Below, in pieces: positions 25,430 to 32,743 of a stretch of 33,987 nt of DNA. The notes beneath the pieces were generated by a model. It saw only the letters and a list, made by a program, of their open reading frames with translations. It was not told the DNA's origin and did no database searches. Location of the stretch: assembly GCA_964545475.1 (NCBI GenBank), contig CAZJGG010000031.1, positions 1-33,987 on the forward strand, read 5' to 3'. The stretch is from CAZJGG01 sp964545475. Its GTDB lineage: Bacteria; Bacillota; Clostridia; Lachnospirales; JAISER01. Each line of letters begins with the position of its first letter. The first letter of the stretch is position 1. A program made the translations under genes and the position numbers.

Positions 25430-25445
25430 GCTATAATACTATAAT
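25416..25445 (+). promoter_or_regulatory. Probable fructokinase promoter
   Basis: TTTACA at 25416-25421 and TATAAT at 25440-25445, 18-bp spacer; a second TATAAT at 25432 pairs with TTGCGC at 25408. The -35 lies in the terminator's 3' arm. ACTATAAT-like units are repeated here. Confidence 0.45.
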
Positions 25446-25473
25446 ACTATAAAACAAATCTGGAGGAGATATA

Positions 25474-26442
25474 ATGGATAATAAAATTATAGATATTACA
25501 GCTTTAGGCGAACTTTTAATAGACTATACTCCTATGGGGAAATCCCCGGCTGGCATGGAGGTTTTTGAACAAAACCCAGGCGGCGCACCGGCTAATGTGC
25601 TTGCTTGCGCCGCAAAGCTAGGTAATAAAACGGCGTTTATAGGCAAAGTAGGAAAAGACATGCAAGGGCAATTTCTTATAAATACTCTAAAAAACGCCAG
25701 TATTGATACCAGCGGTATAATAACAGACGAAAACTTTTTTACAACACTAGCTTTTGTGAGCTTAAATGAAAAGGGGGAAAGAAGTTTTTCCTTCGCAAGA
25801 AAACCCGGTGCGGATACTCAAATAAAATCAGATGAGGTTAGTCTGTCTTTAATAAATTCTAGTAAAATATTTCACTTCGGTTCACTGTCTCTTACTGATG
25901 AGCCTGTCAGAGAAGCTACTGTTTTTGCGGTTAATGTTGCAAAACTTGCCGATTGCATTATCTCATACGACCCTAATTATAGACCGCTTCTTTGGGAAAA
26001 CAGCCAGCAAGCCGCTGAACAAATGCGATCTGTTATAAAATATGTAGACTGTATGAAAATTTCCGACGAGGAAACAGAGCTTTTATCAGGGCATAAAGAA
26101 CCGGCAAAAGCTGCTGAAGCTTTAGTTTCCCAAGGCGTTCCACTGGTTGTTGTAACATTAGGAAAAGAAGGGTCATTGTTTGCAACAAAAGACGGAACAA
26201 CGCAAATAAGCGGATTTAAAGCAGATGTTGTAGATACAACCGGGGCAGGGGACTCCTTTTGGGGAGCGTTTTTATACATGCTAGTAAACAGCGGTAAAAA
26301 GCCCCAACAACTATCTATGGATGAAATTAAACAAATGTGTCTTTTTGCCAATGCTGCGGCGGCTATTTGTGTTGGAAAAAGAGGAGCTATTCCTGCTTTG
26401 CCTGAATTAAAGGAAATAGAAGCTTTGTTAGCATCTCAATAA
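25474..26442 (+). CDS. scrK: Fructokinase (PfkB/ribokinase family)
   Basis: A 322-residue cytosolic sugar kinase phosphorylating, most likely, fructose to fructose 6-phosphate. The substrate-side motif is GGAPANVLACAAKLG (36-50). The C-terminal PfkB signature is DTTGAGDSFWGA, with D260 as catalytic base, and YDPNYRPLLW is typical of the fructokinase branch. CTGGAGG lies about 7 bases before the ATG. No sucrose or fructose transporter is adjacent, so sugar specificity rests on similarity only. Confidence 0.85.
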   Translation: MDNKIIDITALGELLIDYTPMGKSPAGMEVFEQNPGGAPANVLACAAKLGNKTAFIGKVGKDMQGQFLINTLKNASIDTSGIITDENFFTTLAFVSLNEKGERSFSFARKPGADTQIKSDEVSLSLINSSKIFHFGSLSLTDEPVREATVFAVNVAKLADCIISYDPNYRPLLWENSQQAAEQMRSVIKYVDCMKISDEETELLSGHKEPAKAAEALVSQGVPLVVVTLGKEGSLFATKDGTTQISGFKADVVDTTGAGDSFWGAFLYMLVNSGKKPQQLSMDEIKQMCLFANAAAAICVGKRGAIPALPELKEIEALLASQ

Positions 26443-26553
26443 AAGGATATAAAAAGAAGAAAATTGCTGTTTCTTGACATAAATAAGGAATTATGTTAAC
26501 TTTTATTTATTAAACATTGATTAAATCTGAAAATGAAATATGAGGTAAAACAG

Positions 26554-27477
26554 ATGGTCACTATTTTAATGGCAAGTTACAACGGCATAAAATATATAGA
26601 AGAACAAATAAAATCCATAATAAACCAAAGCTATAAAGACTGGCAGCTTATTATTTGCGACGACTGCTCAACAGACGGGACTTTTGAGCTAATAAGCGAA
26701 TACGCAAAAAGGCATGAAAATATAATTGCCGTTAAAAATGAAATAAATTCAGGCAGTGCTAAAAATAATTTTATGCAAATGATAGTAAAGTATAAAGCTG
26801 ATTATATAATGCTTTGTGACCAGGATGATATATGGCTAAAGGACAAAATAAAAATAACTTATGAAAAAATAGTTGAATTAGAGGGGAAATACAGCAGGGA
26901 GACTCCTGTTTTAGTTCATACGGACTTGACTATTGCTGATGAAAGCCTTAAAATATTATGTGAATCTTATGACTATTACTCTAAGGCTAATTCAAAAGAC
27001 AGCAAAATGACTCATTTAATTCTTGAAAACGTTGCCACTGGCTGTACAATAATGTATAACAAGGCTTTAGCTGAGCTTATTACAGATATGCCTGAGTTTT
27101 TTGTTATGCATGATTGGTGGCTTGTACTTACCGCTCAATTATTCGGTAAAGTAGAATATGTAGACAAGCCTACAATGTTATACAGACAGCACGGAAAAAA
27201 CAATACAGGGGCAAAAAACTTTACAAACCCTTTATCGGTTTTAAAGCTTGCCATGAATAAAAATTTTTTGAAGCAAAACTTGTATAACACATATTTACAG
27301 GCTGAAAGCTTATTAAATTATTATGAAGACAAGCTTTCGCAAACAGACAGAAAATTATTAATGCTTTATAAAGAAATTCCAAAGAAAAACAAGATTTTAC
27401 GCTGTACTTCTATTGTCAGCTTAAAAACTTATAAACACAGTTTTTTAAGAAAAATAGGGCAATTTATATATATTTAG
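26554..27477 (+). CDS. GT2 family glycosyltransferase
   Basis: A 307-residue GT-A fold inverting glycosyltransferase. It begins VTILMASYNG and carries ICDDCSTDGT and the metal-binding CDQDD segment (about residue 90), then the acceptor-side HDWW motif. Rhamnosyltransferases of polysaccharide loci share the DQDD and HDWW pattern. Position directly before rmlABC fits a dTDP-rhamnose or related donor. The C-terminus is basic and may lie at the membrane. The ATG at 26554 follows GAGGT by 7 bases; an upstream in-frame ATG at 26533 has no ribosome site. Confidence 0.85.
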   Translation: MVTILMASYNGIKYIEEQIKSIINQSYKDWQLIICDDCSTDGTFELISEYAKRHENIIAVKNEINSGSAKNNFMQMIVKYKADYIMLCDQDDIWLKDKIKITYEKIVELEGKYSRETPVLVHTDLTIADESLKILCESYDYYSKANSKDSKMTHLILENVATGCTIMYNKALAELITDMPEFFVMHDWWLVLTAQLFGKVEYVDKPTMLYRQHGKNNTGAKNFTNPLSVLKLAMNKNFLKQNLYNTYLQAESLLNYYEDKLSQTDRKLLMLYKEIPKKNKILRCTSIVSLKTYKHSFLRKIGQFIYI

Positions 27478-27490
27478 GGGGTTACTTTTA

Positions 27491-28360
27491 ATGAAAGGTA
27501 TCATTCTCGCAGGCGGGGCAGGCACAAGGCTTTTTCCGTCTACGCTGGCAGTATCAAAACAAATGCTTACAATTTACGATAAACCTATGATTTATTATCC
27601 GCTTTCAACCCTTATGCTTGCAGGGATAAAAGATGTTTTAATTATATCAACTCCCCGGGACGTACCAATGTTTGAAGAGCTTTTGGGAGACGGGAAAAGG
27701 CTTGGCATGAATTTTTCTTATATTATTCAAGAAGCTCCTAAGGGTCTTGCTGAAGCTTTTATACTTGGAGAAAGCTTTATTGGAGACGACAATGTTTGCC
27801 TTGTTCTTGGGGACAATATTTTTTATGGTTACGGCTTTTCTGGGCGCCTTAAACATTGTGTTAATGCGGTAGAGAAAGATGGCGGAGGCGTAATATTCGG
27901 TTATCACGTTTCAAACCCTAAAGAGTTTGGTGTTGTTGATTTTGATAAAAACGGAAAAGTGCTTTCAATTGAAGAAAAGCCCAAAGAACCAAAATCTAAT
28001 TACGCAGTTCCTGGGCTTTATTTTTATGATAATAATGTAATAGAAATAGCGAAAAACGTCAAGCCGTCTGCACGGGGAGAGCTTGAAATAACTGCAGTTA
28101 ATAACGAATATTTAACTATAGGCAAACTTGATGTAGAGCTTTTTGGGCGTGGTATGGCATGGCTGGATACTGGAAATCCAAGGGCAATGCTTAATGCCGC
28201 AAACTTTATTGAAGCCGTTCAAACAAGGCAAGGGCTTTATATATCTTGTATAGAAGAAATAGCTTACAGGGAGGGCTTTATTGATTTACCCCAGCTAAAA
28301 TCTTTGGGAGAAAGCTTAAAGCAAACAGAATACGGTGCTTACATATTAAGCATTGTTTAG
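27491..28360 (+). CDS. rmlA: Glucose-1-phosphate thymidylyltransferase
   Basis: First enzyme of dTDP-L-rhamnose synthesis: Glc-1-P and dTTP give dTDP-glucose. The 289-residue protein has the nucleotide loop GGAGTRLFPSTLAVSKQM (8-25), YYPLSTLMLAG, LGDNIFYG, EEKP and WLDTGNPRAML, all RmlA hallmarks. AGGGGG lies about 7 bases upstream. It sits in tandem with rmlB and rmlC. Confidence 0.96.
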   Translation: MKGIILAGGAGTRLFPSTLAVSKQMLTIYDKPMIYYPLSTLMLAGIKDVLIISTPRDVPMFEELLGDGKRLGMNFSYIIQEAPKGLAEAFILGESFIGDDNVCLVLGDNIFYGYGFSGRLKHCVNAVEKDGGGVIFGYHVSNPKEFGVVDFDKNGKVLSIEEKPKEPKSNYAVPGLYFYDNNVIEIAKNVKPSARGELEITAVNNEYLTIGKLDVELFGRGMAWLDTGNPRAMLNAANFIEAVQTRQGLYISCIEEIAYREGFIDLPQLKSLGESLKQTEYGAYILSIV

Positions 28361-28392
28361 GAACACGAAGAAAAGAATTAAGGGGATTAGAC

Positions 28393-29448
28393 ATGAAAAC
28401 ATATTTAGTAACCGGCGGAGCTGGTTTTATTGGTTCTAATTTTGTAATGTATATGCTTAACAAATATGAAAGTATAAAGCTTATTAACTTGGATAAGCTT
28501 ACTTACTCCGGAAATTTGTCAAACCTTTCAAGCGTTATAAACGATGATAGACACGTTTTTGTTCAAGGAGATATTTGCGACGAAAAGCTTGTAAACCAAC
28601 TGTTTGAAAAGTATAACTTCGACTATGTTGTTAACTTTGCTGCAGAAAGCCATGTGGATAGAAGTATTACTGATCCGGACATCTTTGCAAAAACTAATAT
28701 ATTAGGTACATTAAACCTTCTTAACGTTGCTAAAAAACATTGGGAAAACAATGGCTCTTTTAAAGATGGCGTTAAGTTTTTACAAGTTTCAACAGACGAA
28801 GTGTACGGTGCTTTGGGGGAAACAGGCTTTTTTACAGAAAACACACCCTTAGACCCACACAGCCCATATTCTGCAAGTAAGGCATCATCTGATTTATTTG
28901 TTAAGGCATATTTTGATACGTATAAAATGCCTGTTAATATAACAAGATGTTCAAATAATTACGGACCTTACCAGTTTCCAGAAAAACTTATTCCACTAAT
29001 GATAAATAATGCATTAAACCATAAAGGGCTTCCGGTATATGGAGATGGGCTTCAAATAAGGGATTGGCTTTATGTAGACGACCATTGCCGTGCAATAGAC
29101 ATGGTTATAAACGGCGGTGTTATAGGTGAAGTTTATAATATTGGTGGTCATAATGAAAGAACAAATATTATTATTGTGAAGACTATTTTAAATTACCTTA
29201 ACAAAAATGCCGACAGCACAATAAGCGAAGAGTTAATTAAATACGTTGAGGACAGAAAAGGGCATGACAGACGTTACGGAATTGACCCTCAAAAAATAAA
29301 AGATGCTTTGGGCTGGGAGCCTGAAATTCTGTTTGAAGAAGGTATAGTTAAAACTATAGAATGGTATCTTAACAATAAACAATGGCTACAGGACGTTACC
29401 AGCGGCGAATATGTTAAATATTACGATAAAATGTATACAAACCGTTAG
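28393..29448 (+). CDS. rmlB: dTDP-glucose 4,6-dehydratase
   Basis: A 351-residue extended short-chain dehydrogenase that converts dTDP-glucose to dTDP-4-keto-6-deoxyglucose. NAD-binding TGGAGFIGSN (7-16); catalytic triad T134-D135-E136 in VSTDEVYG with Y159-x3-K163; substrate-binding NNYGPYQFPEKLIP. Length and motifs are those of RmlB. AAGGGG lies about 8 bases before the ATG. Confidence 0.96.
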   Translation: MKTYLVTGGAGFIGSNFVMYMLNKYESIKLINLDKLTYSGNLSNLSSVINDDRHVFVQGDICDEKLVNQLFEKYNFDYVVNFAAESHVDRSITDPDIFAKTNILGTLNLLNVAKKHWENNGSFKDGVKFLQVSTDEVYGALGETGFFTENTPLDPHSPYSASKASSDLFVKAYFDTYKMPVNITRCSNNYGPYQFPEKLIPLMINNALNHKGLPVYGDGLQIRDWLYVDDHCRAIDMVINGGVIGEVYNIGGHNERTNIIIVKTILNYLNKNADSTISEELIKYVEDRKGHDRRYGIDPQKIKDALGWEPEILFEEGIVKTIEWYLNNKQWLQDVTSGEYVKYYDKMYTNR

Positions 29449-29489
29449 AACCGGTTTATTAAATTGGTTCTTAGAAAAGAGGGGTTTTA

Positions 29490-30029
29490 TTGCCTAATTT
29501 TAAATTTACTAAAACAAGCATAGAAGGTCTTACTATTATTGAACCTACATTGCATGGTGATCATAGAGGTTATTTTTTAGAAACATACCATCAAAAGGAT
29601 TTTTCAGATAATGGTGTTGATGCGGTTTTTGTTCAGGACAACCAGTCAAAATCCAAAAAAGGGGTTTTACGGGGGCTTCATTACCAAATAAATAATCCTC
29701 AGGGTAAACTTGTCCGGGTTATTAGCGGAGAAATTTATGACGTTGCTGTGGATTTGAGAAAAGACAGTAAAACATACGGCCAATGGTATGGCATTGTTTT
29801 GTCGGAAGAAAACAGGCTTCAGTTTTATATACCAGAAGGCTTTGCTCATGGTTTTTTGGTTTTAAGAGATTTTGCAGTTTTCGCATACAAATGTACAAGG
29901 TTTTACGACCCTAAAGACGAAGGCGGATTGGCTTGGGATGATGAAACACTTAATATTGATTGGCATAAATATTTTGACGGAGAAATTATTGTAAGCGAAA
30001 AAGATAAGAATAACATGAAGTTAAAATAA
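29490..30029 (+). CDS. rmlC: dTDP-4-dehydrorhamnose 3,5-epimerase
   Basis: A 179-residue cupin that epimerises dTDP-4-keto-6-deoxyglucose to dTDP-4-keto-rhamnose. Visible blocks are DHRGYFLETYHQ, FVQDNQSKSKKGVLRGLHYQ (catalytic His64), DVAVDLRKDSKTYGQW and PEGFAHGFLVL. The start is a TTG at 29490, supported by GAGGGG about 6 bases upstream; no ATG fits. The final reductase rmlD is not next to it. Confidence 0.94.
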   Translation: MPNFKFTKTSIEGLTIIEPTLHGDHRGYFLETYHQKDFSDNGVDAVFVQDNQSKSKKGVLRGLHYQINNPQGKLVRVISGEIYDVAVDLRKDSKTYGQWYGIVLSEENRLQFYIPEGFAHGFLVLRDFAVFAYKCTRFYDPKDEGGLAWDDETLNIDWHKYFDGEIIVSEKDKNNMKLK

Positions 30030-30058
30030 TGATATAGTGCATAAAAAAACAAACCTAA

Positions 30059-30115
30059 AATAATGAAAGTTCAATGAAAAATAATAAATAAAATTTTCAT
30101 TGAACTTTCATTATT
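30059..30115. terminator. AT-rich 22-bp hairpin between convergent genes
   Basis: Bases 30059-30080 and 30094-30115 are perfect reverse complements (core TGAAAGTTCAATGAAA) around a 13-nt loop. It separates rmlC from the minus-strand glycosyltransferase. No long T-run follows, so termination is likely but not certain. Confidence 0.55.
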
Positions 30116-30173
30116 GTCCTAATGGGCGTGTTGAATATTGATTAAAAAATTACAAAATGATGTAAAAACGCCC

Positions 30174-31283
30174 CTAATTAACGATATTATAATACATATC
30201 TCTGTTGGCCTTAACACGTTTGTTGTCTGGTGAAATTTTAAGAGCCTCATCGGCATGGTATAAGGCACGCTCATACATTTCTAAATAATAACATGCTATT
30301 GAACATAAATCATGTGGGGTTTCGTCCCAGGAATAGCCCATATTCACGTAAGTTTTTGATTTGTTTTTTATTTTTAAAGCTTCCTCTGCTGCAAAAAATA
30401 GCGTTACCCAATCATTTAAATAATACGCCACTTGAGCAAATTCAACATATGGTTCTCGTAAATAAGAAGCTTCAGCTATAGCTCTGTAATACCAGCCATA
30501 TGCTTCATCATTTTTGTCTAACTTTGAATAAGAATAAGCTATCCAACGCATTGAAGCGCATCTTTCCTCGTTCCAGACTGACGAGGGCATGGTTATGTGC
30601 CTTTTTAACGTATCAATACACTTTTGCCATTGAGCAGAGTACATATATTCTCTTCCAAGATAGTATGTCATTCTATCGTCTTCAGGGTTTTCTTCAACGG
30701 CAAGCTCCAAAAGATTTAAATATGAACCTCTTGACTTTGAAGGGTCTGGATAATGATTAAGAACCATTCCTTCAATATAAATTGTTTCAAGAGGAAGAGT
30801 ACCAATATATTTTATACATTCATGAATTGGGTAAGCCCATCTAAAGTTTTCACGCTCGTGGACTTTGAAGTAATTAAACTGGACATCAGGCGTTCCGTCT
30901 GGTTTTAAGCTCCAATTATATAAATACTTGCCTGTTCTAGATACGGGGTTTTTTACTTTTTGAACATTTTTAGCCCAAGCGCTTTCCAGTTTTTCACGCC
31001 AGCCCTTTTCAAAAATTTCATCAAGATCTGTGCAAACACAAATATCAGCGTCTAGGGGAACATGATTAAGAGAAATATTTCTTGCTACATCAAATCTCCA
31101 AGGTTTAACAATATCAACATATACTGTTGCTCCACGCTCTTTAAGCTTTTCAACTGTACCATCGTCTGAGCCGGTGTCGGTAACTATAATTTCGTCAGCT
31201 TCGCTCATGGAATCCATCCATCTATCAACAAATGCACATTCATTTTTGCATATGGCGTAAACGCATACTTTAAACCGTCTCAT
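30174..31283 (-). CDS. GT2 glycosyltransferase with C-terminal TPR-like repeats (copy 1)
   Basis: A 369-residue cytosolic protein: N-terminal GT-A domain with YAICKNE, DTGSDDGT, KPWRFDVARN and the metal-binding D86-L-D88, then from about residue 200 helical TPR-like repeats (EDDRMTYYLGREYMYSAQW and later ALYHADEALKISPDN). This GT2-TPR layout occurs in peptide- and protein-modifying transferases such as SunS. It is a clear paralogue of the gene upstream, with identical length. The ATG at 31283 follows AGAGGAGGGG by 4 bases; a longer frame to 31313 is not conserved between the copies. It overlaps the upstream copy by 14 bp. The probable acceptor is the neighbouring collagen-like protein, by inference. 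Confidence 0.85.
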   Translation of the reverse strand: MRRFKVCVYAICKNECAFVDRWMDSMSEADEIIVTDTGSDDGTVEKLKERGATVYVDIVKPWRFDVARNISLNHVPLDADICVCTDLDEIFEKGWREKLESAWAKNVQKVKNPVSRTGKYLYNWSLKPDGTPDVQFNYFKVHERENFRWAYPIHECIKYIGTLPLETIYIEGMVLNHYPDPSKSRGSYLNLLELAVEENPEDDRMTYYLGREYMYSAQWQKCIDTLKRHITMPSSVWNEERCASMRWIAYSYSKLDKNDEAYGWYYRAIAEASYLREPYVEFAQVAYYLNDWVTLFFAAEEALKIKNKSKTYVNMGYSWDETPHDLCSIACYYLEMYERALYHADEALKISPDNKRVKANRDMYYNIVN

Positions 31284-32379
31284 ACAGCCCCTCCTCTTTG
31301 AGTTTTTGCTCAATAATTTCTAGGTTTTGTTGTAAACGTAAGTCGTCTTTATTTATATCGAGGGCTTGCTTTGCGGAGTTGTAGGATTGTTTGTATAAAC
31401 CAAGATGATATGCCGCAATAGATAAAAAGTCGTGTAAAGCACTGCCCCAACTTTCAGGTTCCGTAAGATAACTTCCGGTTCTTTGAGTTATGTTAAGTGC
31501 CTTTTTGCACATGGAATATACCAAAGTCCAGTCATTGTTGTTATACGCTAAACGTGCCATTTTAAGATATGGCTCTCGAACATGTTTGCATTCAGCAATT
31601 GCTTTATAAAGCCAATTTTTAGCTTCATATATATCTCCTAATGCTTCGTAACAGCTTGCTATAAAGCGCATGGAAGCGCTGCGCTCCTCATCCCAAACTG
31701 CAGATGGAATCTGTAGATGTTTTTTAAGTGTTTCAATAGATAAATCGTATTTTCCGTAATACATATACTCTCTGCCTAGCCAAAACATAATTCTATCGTT
31801 TTGGGGATTTTCAATTGCCGAGAGCTCAAGCAAAGGAAGATATTGGCTTCTTGGCTTTGAAAGGTCTGGATAATGGTTTAACACGAGCCCGTTAACCCAG
31901 ACAGATTTTTCTTCGTCATTTCCGCTGTATTCTAGTATTTCATGTACAGGATGAACCCATCTAAAGTCTTGCCTTCTATGAATTTTTTCCATAGTATATT
32001 GTTTATCAGGTGTGCCGTTAGCGTTATAACTCCATGTAAACAAATATCTTGCTCTGGTGCATGTTGGATCCCATGCATCTTCAAGTTTTTTCCGCCAGCC
32101 CGGTTCAAAAACCTCATCAATATCGTTGGATACACAAATGTCAAAATCCTCAGGAATATAGTCCATGGCCTTATTTCTTGCAACGTCAAAACGCCATGGA
32201 TATATTTTTTTGGTATAAACCCACGCCCCTCGGGATACAAGTTTTTCCACAGAATTATCAGTTGATCCCGTATCCAAAACAACTACTAAATCCGCCTCGC
32301 TAACAGCATCCATCCAGCGGTCTATAAATTGTTCTTCATTTTTACATATGGCATAAACACATATTTTAAACTTGTTCAA
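31270..32379 (-). CDS. GT2 glycosyltransferase with C-terminal TPR-like repeats (copy 2)
   Basis: A 369-residue paralogue of the next gene with the same order of motifs: FKICVYAICKNE, DTGSTDNS, YPWRFDVARN, D86-I-D88, HPVHEILEY, VLNHYPDLSKPRSQYLPLLE, then TPR-like repeats. The TTG at 32379 is chosen because it aligns exactly with the ATG of the paralogue and follows GAGGGTGAGG; the frame is open further upstream to 32451 without a good ribosome site. The two copies form a coupled operon. Divergence between them suggests they act on successive sugars or different sites rather than redundantly. Confidence 0.83.
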   Translation of the reverse strand: MNKFKICVYAICKNEEQFIDRWMDAVSEADLVVVLDTGSTDNSVEKLVSRGAWVYTKKIYPWRFDVARNKAMDYIPEDFDICVSNDIDEVFEPGWRKKLEDAWDPTCTRARYLFTWSYNANGTPDKQYTMEKIHRRQDFRWVHPVHEILEYSGNDEEKSVWVNGLVLNHYPDLSKPRSQYLPLLELSAIENPQNDRIMFWLGREYMYYGKYDLSIETLKKHLQIPSAVWDEERSASMRFIASCYEALGDIYEAKNWLYKAIAECKHVREPYLKMARLAYNNNDWTLVYSMCKKALNITQRTGSYLTEPESWGSALHDFLSIAAYHLGLYKQSYNSAKQALDINKDDLRLQQNLEIIEQKLKEEGLYETV

Positions 32380-32743
32380 TTCCTCACCCTCTAATATTTG
32401 TAAATCTAGAGCAATTTCAGAAAATAACAACATAGACAAAGGATTTTTCACAAACGTTCCGCCACGAAAATATACTGAAGCCTATATTGATTAATTTCGG
32501 AAATGCTTAAGTAATCAAATTACTGAATTGTTCAGATGCAATTACCATCCTACAAAATTTGCGCATGAATTAATCAGTGGTTACCTAGAAAAACTCCGCT
32601 GATTAAAGTCTAAATGTCTATAATCAGCGGATTTAGCAAATCGTTATTTCAATTTGCAAATAGCTATAATCTTTGTATCGCTTTGTAATTAAACTTTAAA
32701 GTAGTCTCTTTGACTTCTATATTCTTACAAAAAACCTCTTAAG
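32380..32743 (-). other. 364-bp gap between the collagen gene and glycosyltransferases
   Basis: It holds the collagen gene's 3' untranslated region and terminator (32590-32631), a small CTGAA-TTG-TTCAG palindrome at 32523-32535, and the upstream region of the glycosyltransferase pair. I could not identify a confident sigma-A, E, G or K promoter for that pair. Confidence 0.5.
32590..32631 (-). terminator. Terminator of the collagen-like gene
   Basis: On the minus strand TCCGCTGATTA (32631-32621) pairs perfectly with TAATCAGCGGA (32605-32595) across a 15-nt loop, followed by GTTTTT. A degenerate copy of the right arm at 32574-32582 allows a second fold. Confidence 0.7.

Noticed and set aside
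26474..26502. TTGACA at 26474-26479 as promoter for the glycosyltransferase and rml genes
   Set aside because: No acceptable -10 lies 16-18 bp downstream (best is TAACTT), so the promoter remains unassigned.
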